A stretch of 64,000 bases of DNA, from positions 3,968,001-4,032,000 of the forward strand of contig NZ_CP032698.1 in NCBI RefSeq assembly GCF_003627815.1, in the 5' to 3' direction. Under the pieces are notes generated by a model. That model did not search any database, had not been told where the DNA came from, and worked only from the letters and a program-made list of their open reading frames with translations. Below, one piece after another: positions 7,588-16,864 of the stretch. Positions within the stretch are counted from its first letter, which is position 1, and each line of letters starts with the position of its first letter. This DNA is from Streptomyces hundungensis. Its GTDB lineage: Bacteria > Actinomycetota > Actinomycetes > Streptomycetales > Streptomycetaceae. A program made the position numbers and the translations under genes.

Positions 7588-8064
7588 AGCTTGTCGCGGG
7601 CGAGAACGCCACGCCCCCTCCATCCTGATCAACGGAGTCACTGAGGCCGAGCACGGTGACCTCGCCAGGAACCCGCACATGACCATGGGGGTTCCGCGAC
7701 GCGCGCCGCTCGCCGTCGTGACGATGGACAGGGCCGCGAGCGGCGCCGCCCTTTACCCAGCCGAGCCGCGAGCCGGTCACCTTCACGGGGGTGGCCGGCT
7801 CGTTTGCGTAGGGTCCGAAGCTCAAGCGCTGTGTGCCGAGCCGTGCTGTAAATCGAATGGGCGGAGGGCCTCAACCCGCCCACCCTCCCCGGCAGTTGGG
7901 CACGCGCTGTCACGCTGGGCACTTTCCGCGTTCGACTTGCCACGGAGGGTGACAACCCTCTAGCGTCCAGACAGCAAACGGCCCCCGACAGGCGCGCAAA
8001 CACCTGCGGGGGCTGGCCGCAAGATCGTAACGAGCGATCCGGCGGCGCGACCACCACGATCGAA
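7588..8064. other. Intergenic region with duplicated terminator segment
   Basis: I see no convincing gene here. The stretch 7770-7834 is a diverged copy of 6366-6427: the same hairpin, then GCGTA and TCGAAGCTCAAGC/CCGAAGCTCAAGC. The two copies bracket the degraded cassette. Just before the next gene the 10-mer GAGCGATCCG occurs twice, about 35 bp apart (near 8033 and 8068). No clear -35/-10 pair was found. Confidence 0.5.
7770..7801 (+). terminator. Stem-loop, copy of the 6366 terminator
   Basis: GAGCCGGTCACC pairs with GGTGGCCGGCTC around an 8-nt loop and is followed by GTTT. It could end transcription of the lipoprotein gene, 180 bp upstream. Confidence 0.6.
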
Positions 8065-9081
8065 ATGAGCGATCCGATGGCTGACAGCCACTTTAGTGCC
8101 GACCCGTTCTCCGCGCATCCGGACCAGCACCCGATGGCCAATCCTGGTTACGGGAAACGGTGCGTACCGGGCCAACAGCCGCGCACCAACCACGACTTCC
8201 TGCACCTTCCGCCCCGTGAGGCTGCGGTCGCCGGGTACATCGACCGGCTTCCGGAAGGCGCGGACATGTCCGCGAAGACGCTGGCCACAGTGCTCCCGTA
8301 CGGCCAGTGCGCCCTGCGAACCGCGCTTCAGCGCCTCGTTCACGCGGGCCATCTGCGTCGGGGGCGGGAACATTTGCGCGGCTCGGACAGTCCGCGCTGG
8401 GTGACCCGTACTTGGTTCTCGAGGGCGGCGCGGGACGACGCGTGGTGGGCGGAATTCACCCGTGGGGGTGGCGACGACAGTTCACCGGCACCGGCACCGG
8501 CACCGTCACCGCCTCCGCAGGGCGCTGCGGCGGTTGCCCAACTGGCCTCGCGCAGTCGTGCGTTGATCCTGCTCGCCGCGCTGGGCCGCACCGCGCCCGC
8601 GCTCTCCCTCTCGGCGAGGGACTGCGCGGAACTGGCACCGCTGGCTGCCGCGTGGTTCGAGCGGGGCGCGGCCGAACAGGACGTCCTGCGCGCCCTGACC
8701 GCCGGTCTCCCCACCCCGGTCCACAGCCCGGCCGCCCTGACCCGGACCCGTCTCATCTCCAAGCTGCCCCCGGCACCGCCGCCCCCGCCCCCGGTACTGC
8801 GCATCCTGGAGTGCGCGAAGTGCGGCGCCCCGGGTCGCCCGGAGGCTCTGCCGGGCGGCGAATGCGGGCCCTGCCGAGGCGAACCGGATCCCCGGCTGCC
8901 CGTCGGCGCCCTCCCCTCCGAACGGGTCCGCGCCCACGCCGCCGAGGCGCGCGCGGCGGCGGGCCGGGGGCCCCAGGGGGCTCCCTCCCGCGTGACCAAG
9001 CGGTCGGCCTCCCCGTCTACCTCCGTCGGCTCAGAGGGCGCCGACTCCTTGGCGACGCTTGCGCAGAGCCCAGAGTCCTAG
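8065..9081 (+). CDS. Winged-helix-like protein with C-terminal zinc ribbon
   Basis: A 338-residue protein. Residues 45-130 look like a winged helix-turn-helix: LPPREAAVAGYIDRLP, AKTLATVLPYGQCALRTALQRLVHAGHL and RRGREHLRG resemble a MarR-type wing. A proline-rich hinge separates a helical middle (SRALILLAALGRTAPALSLS, DCAELAPLAAAWFERG). Near residue 252 lies a short Cys-x2-Cys ... Cys-x2-Cys zinc ribbon (CAKCG, CGPC). This architecture is common in Streptomyces and is usually annotated as a helix-turn-helix protein of unknown role. The start is uncertain because ATG 8065 has a poor ribosome site. The last 51 bp overlap the convergent mycosin gene. Confidence 0.65.
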   Translation: MSDPMADSHFSADPFSAHPDQHPMANPGYGKRCVPGQQPRTNHDFLHLPPREAAVAGYIDRLPEGADMSAKTLATVLPYGQCALRTALQRLVHAGHLRRGREHLRGSDSPRWVTRTWFSRAARDDAWWAEFTRGGGDDSSPAPAPAPSPPPQGAAAVAQLASRSRALILLAALGRTAPALSLSARDCAELAPLAAAWFERGAAEQDVLRALTAGLPTPVHSPAALTRTRLISKLPPAPPPPPPVLRILECAKCGAPGRPEALPGGECGPCRGEPDPRLPVGALPSERVRAHAAEARAAAGRGPQGAPSRVTKRSASPSTSVGSEGADSLATLAQSPES

Positions 9082-10245
9082 ACCTACGACCAGGATGCCT
9101 GTCGCACCAACCACCCAGTAGGGCGCGCTAGTTGACCCGTCTTCAGGCTTGCTTGCCTGGGGCGCGTCCGCCCTGGCCGGGGCGGCGGCCGGGCTCGGTG
9201 CGGAGGGTGTCGGTGACGGCGTGAGGTCGGGCAGAGGGTATACGTCCGCCGGGCCCGGGTCGCCGGGGTTCTCCAGGGCGACGCGGGGGCGGACGATCCC
9301 GTAGCCGATCGAGTCGTTCCGCTTCGACCCGTCGGTGGGGGCGCCGATGGTGTTCAGCATGACTCGGAGTACTTGGTTGTTGGTCCAGGTCGGGTGCTTG
9401 GACCAGATCAGGGCGGCGGAGGCGGAGGCGAGGGCCGATGCGTCGCTGGTGCCGTCGGTCTTGCAGAGGCCGGTCTTGCCTCCGCAGGCGTGGACCATCT
9501 CGGCGCCCGGGGCGGCCATGTCCACCTGGGGGCCGTATTGCGACCATGCGGTCCTGTGAAGGTCCTTGCCGACGGCGCCCACGCCCACAACACCCGGCGT
9601 AGCAGCGGGGTACTCGACTTCGTTGCCGCTGTCGCCACTGTTCCCAACGGCAGCGAATACCAACGAACCTTTATCCAAAGCGTATTTCACTGCTGCACTT
9701 AGCTGGGGCGAACCTTCGGCGCTCGCCAGAGAAATGTTGATGACTCTCGCGTCATGGTCGGCTGCGTAGCGAATAGCCTGGGAAGCCGTGACATTGAACC
9801 GCTTATCGCCTTCGGCTTGATTAACGTCACCTGATTTAGGCATGCGGACTGGCAGGATCTTTGCGCCCGGAGCAAGACCGAAGGCGCCGAATCCGCCATC
9901 TCGTGCCCCCGTTCCAGCGATCAGCCCGGCCATGCCGGTGCCGTGACCTTCCAAGTCAGTGTGTTCGTCGCCGGGCTGCCCCTGCGCAAAGTCCCTTCCT
10001 GGCAGAATTCGTCCGGCCAAATCGGGATTACTTGAGTCGACGCCTGAATCAATCACAGCGACGGTGATGCCTGTTCCCCTACTGGTGTGCCACATGTCGT
10101 CGGCCTTCATGGCGTCGAGGAACCACTGCTTTTCGCGCATCGAATCCGCCCAGGCCGGTGTGACTGCGGCGTCCAGCAACAACAGGCCACACAAAGCCGA
10201 TACCGCAGCAGACCCGCGTTTACACCGACGACCGCTCTTTGGCAT
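9031..10245 (-). CDS. Mycosin-like type VII secretion-associated serine protease
   Basis: A 404-residue S8 subtilase. Start at 10245 (MPKSGRR) follows GAGAGAAG; an in-frame ATG at 10272, 1 bp after the upstream stop, is the alternative. A signal peptide ends near TPAWA. The catalytic triad is visible: Asp in VAVIDSGVD, His in LEGHGTGMAG, Ser in GTSDASALASASAAL. The oxyanion Asn is in FAAVGNSGD. A proline-rich linker leads to a C-terminal membrane helix (VVGATGILVVGLGLWAL) and a basic tail, the mycosin layout. In ESX systems mycosin is membrane-bound and faces the cell wall. Codon use is richer in A/T than its neighbours (AAA, TCA, CTA), which may mark transfer. Confidence 0.88.
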   Translation of the reverse strand: MPKSGRRCKRGSAAVSALCGLLLLDAAVTPAWADSMREKQWFLDAMKADDMWHTSRGTGITVAVIDSGVDSSNPDLAGRILPGRDFAQGQPGDEHTDLEGHGTGMAGLIAGTGARDGGFGAFGLAPGAKILPVRMPKSGDVNQAEGDKRFNVTASQAIRYAADHDARVINISLASAEGSPQLSAAVKYALDKGSLVFAAVGNSGDSGNEVEYPAATPGVVGVGAVGKDLHRTAWSQYGPQVDMAAPGAEMVHACGGKTGLCKTDGTSDASALASASAALIWSKHPTWTNNQVLRVMLNTIGAPTDGSKRNDSIGYGIVRPRVALENPGDPGPADVYPLPDLTPSPTPSAPSPAAAPARADAPQASKPEDGSTSAPYWVVGATGILVVGLGLWALRKRRQGVGAL

Positions 10246-10273
10246 GAGCTTCTCTCGCACCTTTCTAGACATG

Positions 10274-11761
10274 TCAGTCGATGACCGGAGGTACAACTCG
10301 GGGGTCATCCCGCAGCCATGTCTCATCGTCTTCGACGAGGTTGCCACGGGCACTGCCGCCCGCCTCACGCTGCGACCGTCCTTTTTGTGAGTCTCGGGGC
10401 GGTCGCCCCACACCAGCGGCTCCGCCAACGGCATTGCCAGCGATTGGCCTCCCGCCAGAGATGCCTCCTCGTTCCCCATTCGCGCCTGCCGATACGGAAC
10501 GGGGACCGGCAGCTCGCCCCGCTTGCTGTGCGCTTCCGCCACTCACCCCGCTGCGCAAGGGCATCGGTCCCTGCTTAGGCATTGCGCCCGGCCGTCCCGC
10601 TACCTGCCCGACAGGGCCGGCTCCTGTAATAGGCCTCGTCGCACCGTGGGTTTGTGTATCCCCGGCGCCTACAACTGTTCCCTTGGGAATCTGCCCACCT
10701 GACCGACTCTGCGGAGCCGGCATCGGCCGACCACCGGTGATACCGGGACTGTTAGCGGGCATGCGTACGGAAGTACGACCAGACGGACTCTCCCCAGACA
10801 TCCATGGAGATCGCTGCCCAGCCGTAGGGGGTTCTGGGTCGACCGGTACTGGAGACGCGCTTAGCCCTCCGCGGAAAGCTGGCGGATACAGGCTCACGGC
10901 CGGTTTCTCACCGCTGGTCGCCGGCCCGGTTGCATTCCCACCGGGCCCTGGTGTTTGTACGGCACCTGGGAACGAGGTGACCGAGTCGATATCCGTCCGC
11001 ACAGGCCGTTGAGCGTCAATCAGCGCTTGGGGCTCAGGCACGCCGAGACCTGGTTGGCGCGCCTGCCTAGAGGCGTCAGAATCCGGCATTTGTTCGCGCG
11101 CTGCGCGTGCTGGTGTGACGTGGGCAGGAGACGCGGTGTCCTGGCCTGCACGACCTGAGCCAACGTCCATGCCGTTACGATCACGCGAGCGGTCGTACTC
11201 CGGCGCGATCGCAGTCGGCGGCGGGGGAAACTTCGGCCGTTCCAAGACGTTCATCTGCGTCGCAGACTGCTCGTACGCCTGGCCCAGTTTTCGCATCTGG
11301 GCTACGGCCTCCTGCCGGACCTTCTCCTTGTCGGCTTCCAGGGCGGCCAGTTCGGATGCTGATTTGCGTGCGATCTGCGCCGCGTCCGGGTCGTTGTGGG
11401 CGGCTTTGGCTGCGGTCAGGTTTGCCTGGGCGGCTGGCTGGTCGCGGGGGATGGAGGCTTGGGCGGAGGCGATGGCGTTCGAGGCGTGGCCCAGCCATTT
11501 TGAGGAGCCTTCGCTGAAGTCGCCCAGGCGCAGGGTCGCGTTGGCCAGGTCGGCGCTCCAGGTGCGGAACGCGTCCGCGCCCGCGCCCTTCCACTCCACC
11601 CACTGGGGGCGGACCTTCAGGTCTTCCGCGATCTTGCGGATCTCCTTGGCCGCGGCCGCCAGCCGGTCGGCCGCGCCCTGGACCGTGCCGCTGTTCGCCT
11701 GGTCCAGCCACGCCAGCATCGCCTCGTGGCTCATTCCCTCGAAGGGGGTGCTCGCGCCCAT
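10274..11761 (-). CDS. ESX-like protein with long Pro/Gly-rich C-terminus
   Basis: A 495-residue protein whose ATG overlaps the previous stop (TGATG). The first 180 residues are helical with ESX features: MSHEAMLAWLDQANSGTVQGAA, WVEWKGAGADAFRTWSADL (WKG in place of WXG) and a second helical pair rich in Ala, Lys and Glu. The remaining 300 residues are disordered, rich in Pro, Gly and Ser, ending DDETWLRDDPRVVPPVID. Such chains resemble PPE/EspB-like substrates. The position directly before the mycosin gene suggests it is exported or processed with it. No ATPase or channel genes are in view. Confidence 0.65.
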   Translation of the reverse strand: MGASTPFEGMSHEAMLAWLDQANSGTVQGAADRLAAAAKEIRKIAEDLKVRPQWVEWKGAGADAFRTWSADLANATLRLGDFSEGSSKWLGHASNAIASAQASIPRDQPAAQANLTAAKAAHNDPDAAQIARKSASELAALEADKEKVRQEAVAQMRKLGQAYEQSATQMNVLERPKFPPPPTAIAPEYDRSRDRNGMDVGSGRAGQDTASPAHVTPARAAREQMPDSDASRQARQPGLGVPEPQALIDAQRPVRTDIDSVTSFPGAVQTPGPGGNATGPATSGEKPAVSLYPPAFRGGLSASPVPVDPEPPTAGQRSPWMSGESPSGRTSVRMPANSPGITGGRPMPAPQSRSGGQIPKGTVVGAGDTQTHGATRPITGAGPVGQVAGRPGAMPKQGPMPLRSGVSGGSAQQAGRAAGPRSVSAGANGERGGISGGRPIAGNAVGGAAGVGRPPRDSQKGRSQREAGGSARGNLVEDDETWLRDDPRVVPPVID

Positions 11762-12264
11762 CAGATCGTTCCTCCGGCGTCGCCGCCCGACGGGGATTTC
11801 GGACCGGGGTGTGTCTGCTCGGGGGTGTAGTCGCCCCCGTAGTGCTTCTTCGCTTCCGCGCTGATCGCGATCATGCGTTTGCGTACGTCCGCGTCGATGT
11901 TCTCGTAGCCCTTGTGCGAGGCGAGGACCGCGATGCCCATGCCCTCCATGGAGTCCGACAACAGGGCCGACAGGCGCTCCAGTTCGGTGATCACCGTCTC
12001 GTACGAGGTGTAGAGGCCGGAGGCTTCGGTGAAGGCGCCGGCGCCTCCTCCGAAGTGCTCGCGCGGCAGGCGTTCCTGGCCCACCTCGCCGGGGCCGGCC
12101 GGTGAGCCCTTGAGGGTGCGGATCAGTTCGTCGACGCGTTGCTGGAAGTTGGTGAAGGACGACAGTTCGGTGACCACGTCGCCCGCGGCCGCCGCCCCCA
12201 GGCCGAGCATGCCGAACGTCCATGGCGGCGACTGCGGCGCGGCCTTGTCCTCGCTGGTTGCCAA
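11761..12264 (-). CDS. ESX-like helical protein, first gene of the mycosin operon
   Basis: A 167-residue protein. TTG at 12264 is chosen because a GGGGGAGGGG ribosome site ends 2-5 bp before it; GTG at 12294 would be a longer alternative. It is mostly helical, with two long amphipathic segments (SFTNFQQRVDELIRTLK and TSYETVITELERLSALLSDSMEGMG). It ends in a flexible tail with the motif YTPEQTHPGPKSP. It is overlapped by the next gene by 1 bp, so the three genes from 12264 down to 9031 form one operon. It is likely a WXG-superfamily substrate or chaperone; no enzyme motif is present. Confidence 0.6.
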   Translation of the reverse strand: MATSEDKAAPQSPPWTFGMLGLGAAAAGDVVTELSSFTNFQQRVDELIRTLKGSPAGPGEVGQERLPREHFGGGAGAFTEASGLYTSYETVITELERLSALLSDSMEGMGIAVLASHKGYENIDADVRKRMIAISAEAKKHYGGDYTPEQTHPGPKSPSGGDAGGTI

Positions 12265-12400
12265 AACCCCTCCCCCGTAAAGCCCTTGCCCCACAACTCT
12301 AGTCAGCGGTCATTGCAGTTCACAGTCGTACCCGTGCGAACGGTGACCGGAACTGGCCAATGTGGGGCGGGGGATGGCAGGTTCGCGGGGGTTACTCGGG

Positions 12401-13174
12401 TTACTTGGCCGGGTTCAGGGTTATGGCGCCGTTGGTGGTCGTCAGGGTGAGGTGGTGGGGGGCGGAGGGGGCGTCGGTTATGCCGAGGGCCTTGTGGCCG
12501 TGGGTGGACTGGGCCGAGACCCGGTAGGGGGCGCGGGGGGCCGTCACCGTGATGCTGCCGTTGCTGGTCTGGGCCGTGACGTCCTGGACGGTGGCGGGGG
12601 TGAGGGTGATCGCGCCGTTGGAGGTGCGGGCGGTGGTGGCCGTGCCCTTCAGGCCGTTCGCGTCGATCGAGCCGTTGCTCGTGCGGATGTCGACCGGGCC
12701 CGTCGCGCCCCGGACCTTGACGGCGCCGTCGCCCGTCGACACCTGCACCTGACCGACGGCGGACAGGCTCAGGCCGCCCGCCTTGGTCGAGCCCGTGACG
12801 GGGATCCCGGCCGGGACGTCCACCACGTAGTCCACCGAGCAGCGGCCCGCGCAGCCGCCGAGGACCAGGACGCCGTTCTCGACGCGATACGTCGATCCCG
12901 TCGGCTTCTTCTTGCCCCGGTAGGTGACCTCGCGGTGCACGGAGGAGGTGGTGAGGCCCTGCTTTCCGCGGACCCGGAAGCCGTCCGACGTCCCGTCTAT
13001 GCGTACCGCCGTGATCGTGGACTTCACCGTCGTGTCGTCCTTGAACGTCGTGTCGTCCATCGGGCCGCATCCGCCGAGTGCGCCGACCGCGAGGACGGTG
13101 AGGGCGGTGAGAGCGGTGAGAGCGGTGCGTGGCACGGCCGCGACGGAGCGGGTACGCAGTCGTGTGGTGGTCAT
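12401..13174 (-). CDS. DUF4097-type beta-repeat lipoprotein
   Basis: A 257-residue protein with a signal peptide and lipobox ALGGC near residue 36. The mature part is a repetitive beta structure of the DUF4097/adhesin-like kind. Motifs of the form TSNGSI/TSNGAI/TTNGAI recur five times, for instance RTSNGSIDANGL, RTSNGAITLTP and QTSNGSITVTA. A pair of cysteines (LGGCAGRCSVDYVVDV) may form a disulphide. It is expected on the outer face of the membrane. Related proteins occur with envelope-stress genes in Firmicutes, but the role in Streptomyces is unknown. It stands alone between the mycosin operon and groEL. Confidence 0.8.
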   Translation of the reverse strand: MTTTRLRTRSVAAVPRTALTALTALTVLAVGALGGCGPMDDTTFKDDTTVKSTITAVRIDGTSDGFRVRGKQGLTTSSVHREVTYRGKKKPTGSTYRVENGVLVLGGCAGRCSVDYVVDVPAGIPVTGSTKAGGLSLSAVGQVQVSTGDGAVKVRGATGPVDIRTSNGSIDANGLKGTATTARTSNGAITLTPATVQDVTAQTSNGSITVTAPRAPYRVSAQSTHGHKALGITDAPSAPHHLTLTTTNGAITLNPAK

Positions 13175-13331
13175 GAAGGTCCCCCGGATTGGTGCCAGTC
13201 GGGGCGTCCCATCGCCCCTCTCTGTGCCTCAAGCTTGCCCGGCCCGGCCCCCTCGCACCATGGCGCCAGCACCCGTATCGACCTTCGGTTTTCCGTAGTC
13301 CGCCCGGTTCGGTTGGCACGCAGGACGAACG

Positions 13332-13372
13332 GCCGAGGGCGGCACCCCCGCGATGGGGATGCCGCCCTCGGC
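13332..13372 (-). terminator. Terminator downstream of groEL
   Basis: GCCGAGGGCGGCA pairs with TGCCGCCCTCGGC, extended by an inner CCCC/GGGG. It lies 47 bp beyond the groEL stop. It could act in either direction because the stem is symmetrical. Confidence 0.8.
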
Positions 13373-13418
13373 GTACAGCTGTGGCAGCGAACTGCCGTGA
13401 ACCACCGATCCGTTGGGA

Positions 13419-15233
<1,815 letters not shown>

Positions 15234-15441
15234 CGAGTCTCTTGAACCGGGGGCCTTTGGTTGGGGGTGCGCCTTGTTTGGCGGGGTGCGCCTTTGCTTG
15301 GCGGGGTGCGCCTTTGCTTGGCGGGGTGCCGCCGTCCCGGGGCTTCGCTCCCCGGGCTCTCGCCCCTGGGCTCCGCCCCTTGGGGTCCGGGGGTCCTGGC
15401 CGCTGGGTGCCGGGGGCGGGCCGTGCGGTCGGGGGTTCTTT

Positions 15442-15630
15442 GCGCAGTTCCCCGCGCCCCTGAACCCCCTCGATCCTGCGGGCCGTGGTCGCTTCTCGCG
15501 CAGTTCCTCGCGCCCCCAAAACCCGTCTTCGTCCGCGGACCGTGCCCGCGTCTCGCGCAGTTCCCCGCGCCCCTAAACCCTCCCGATCCTGCGGACCGTG
15601 CGTGGCTGGTCGCGCAGTTCCCCGCGCCCC
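15442..15630 (+). repeat. Array A of the 19-bp intergenic motif, 4 copies
   Basis: The motif GCGCAGTTCCCCGCGCCCC (or with one T for C) begins at 15442, 15498, 15555 and 15612, a spacing of 56-57 bp. The spacers are also similar to each other (GGACCGTG and CTGG/CTTCTC blocks). Each motif can form a short GCGC/GCGC hairpin. The array lies between groEL and the cold-shock gene, with the second composite repeat adjoining at 15650-15790. Confidence 0.85.
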
Positions 15631-15792
15631 TAACTGCTCGGTGCTGGCCAGCGTCGGCCACCTCAGCCTGTCCGGCGATTGAGGACGAGCGCCCTTCAGG
15701 CGCGATACGGGGTCTGGGGCGGAGCCCCAGGAAGGGCCGGAGCCATCCAACCCCGCGCCTACGGGTGGGTGGGTGGGCGAACGGGGATGCTT

Positions 15793-15824
15793 GAAGGGGG
15801 TCGCCCCTTGGGGCGGCCCCCTTC
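15793..15824 (-). terminator. Terminator downstream of the cold-shock gene
   Basis: GAAGGGGGTCGCCCC pairs with GGGGCGGCCCCCTTC around a tiny TT loop, with one mismatch. It lies 36 bp past the stop of the cold-shock gene. Confidence 0.75.
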
Positions 15825-15859
15825 ATGCTTGCGTGCGTCGGTGGTCGATCGCGCCGAGA

Positions 15860-16063
15860 TCAGACGGCGAGCTTGACCATGTCCGCCTGCGGACCCTTCT
15901 GGCCTTGCGAGATCTCGAACTCGACTCGCTGACCTTCTTCAAGGGTGCGGTAACCGTCCATCTGGATCGCGCTGTAGTGGACGAAAACATCCGCACCACC
16001 GTCGACCGCGATGAAGCCGTACCCCTTCTCCGCGTTGAACCACTTGACGGTGCCCTGAGCCAT
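15860..16063 (-). CDS. Cold-shock protein, CspA family
   Basis: A 67-residue single cold-shock domain. The start is at [10 protein letters not shown] with GGGGAG upstream. RNP1 is KGYGFI and RNP2 is DVFVHY. Other family features are the acidic turn DGGAD and QKGPQADMV. It binds single-stranded RNA and DNA and acts as an RNA chaperone. This matches the Streptomyces ScoF/Csp group. A leader of unknown length precedes it, and a terminator follows. Confidence 0.95.
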   Translation of the reverse strand: MAQGTVKWFNAEKGYGFIAVDGGADVFVHYSAIQMDGYRTLEEGQRVEFEISQGQKGPQADMVKLAV

Positions 16064-16405
16064 GCCTAACTCCCCTATTACTGGCCCTTGCACGGGACCA
16101 CACTTCGCGGACCCGGGTCAGACCTGCACCCTCCGACAGGAGAGGGTGTGCGCCGGAACGCGTCGACCGCGGCTGAATGTATCTGCCCAACTGCCCTCTG
16201 CAACAGGTCAATCGGACGAGAATTCCGGGCGCACGAGGGGAGCGGAATGCCATCAATTCAACATTCCGGGGCAAGTCGGGCCGGGCAAAGCGCACTTAAG
16301 GCGCAAAGGGCTCGCATACTTTGGCACCACGTTGTCGCGTTCTCATATGCGCTCGGCGCCGGAAGCGAGGGGGCTTCCCCAACTGTACCCCGCTCAACCA
16401 TGTTG
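16064..16405. other. Intergenic region upstream of the cold-shock gene
   Basis: About 340 bp with lower GC than the surroundings and no convincing ORF. It should contain the promoter and 5' leader of the cold-shock gene on the minus strand. Csp leaders are often long and structured, but I could not assign a specific structure or -10/-35 pair. Confidence 0.4.
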
Positions 16406-16442
16406 AATTGCCCCCTCCGCTTCTCTTGCGGAGGGGGCAATT
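16406..16442 (-). terminator. Terminator downstream of the sulfur-carrier gene
   Basis: A perfect 15-bp stem, AATTGCCCCCTCCGC against GCGGAGGGGGCAATT, around a 7-nt loop. It starts 23 bp after the MoaD-like stop and is the strongest hairpin in this gap. Confidence 0.88.
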
Positions 16443-16464
16443 CCGAAAACAAACGCGGGGTTGT

Positions 16465-16740
16465 TCAGCCGCCCGCGACCGCCGGAATGATCGAAACACC
16501 GGCACCGTCGGGCGTGGCCGTCTCCAGGCCCTGCTCGAAGCGCACGTCGTCGTCGTTGACGTACACGTTGACGAAGCGGCGCAGCTTGCCCTGGTCGTCC
16601 AGGACGCGCGCGGCGATCCCGGTGTGGTTCTTCTCCAGGTCGGCGATGACCTCGGCCAGCGTCGCGCCCTCGGCGGCGACCTCGGCCTTGCCGCCGGTGT
16701 AAGTGCGCAGGATCGTGGGGATGCGGACGTTCACGCTCAT
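16465..16740 (-). CDS. MoaD/ThiS-family sulfur-carrier protein (CysO-like)
   Basis: A 91-residue ubiquitin-fold protein ending in Gly-Gly, the tail that is activated and thiocarboxylated in this family. The start is after TAGGAG. Family motifs are VRIPTILRTYTGG at the beginning, LRRFVNVYVNDDDVR in the middle and VSIIPAVAGG at the end. It most resembles mycobacterial CysO, which donates sulfur for cysteine synthesis; a molybdopterin role is less likely. It follows threonine synthase on the same strand with 121 bp between, so co-transcription is likely. The intervening DNA holds tandem repeats with mini-ORFs. Confidence 0.82.
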   Translation of the reverse strand: MSVNVRIPTILRTYTGGKAEVAAEGATLAEVIADLEKNHTGIAARVLDDQGKLRRFVNVYVNDDDVRFEQGLETATPDGAGVSIIPAVAGG

Positions 16741-16796
16741 GGTTCGGTGCTCCTAGTCGTTCGGCAGTGGCTCAGTGCTCAGCAGGCGCCACTTCA

Positions 16797-16864
16797 ATGG
16801 CTCAATGCTCAACGAGCCCCTCGCACATGGCTCAGCGCTCAACGAGCCCCTCGCACATGGCTCA
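16797..16864 (-). repeat. 30-bp tandem repeats holding two mini-ORFs
   Basis: Two 30-bp units start at 16797 and 16827, and a third, partial unit starts at 16857 and includes the stop of threonine synthase. On the minus strand each unit encodes ATG-TGC-GAG-GGG-CTC-GTT-GAG followed by CGC or CAT and TGA. The mini-ORFs MCEGLVER (16832-16858) and MCEGLVEH (16802-16828) are in one frame, each starting 3 bp after a TGA. No ribosome site is evident within the units. Confidence 0.75.
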
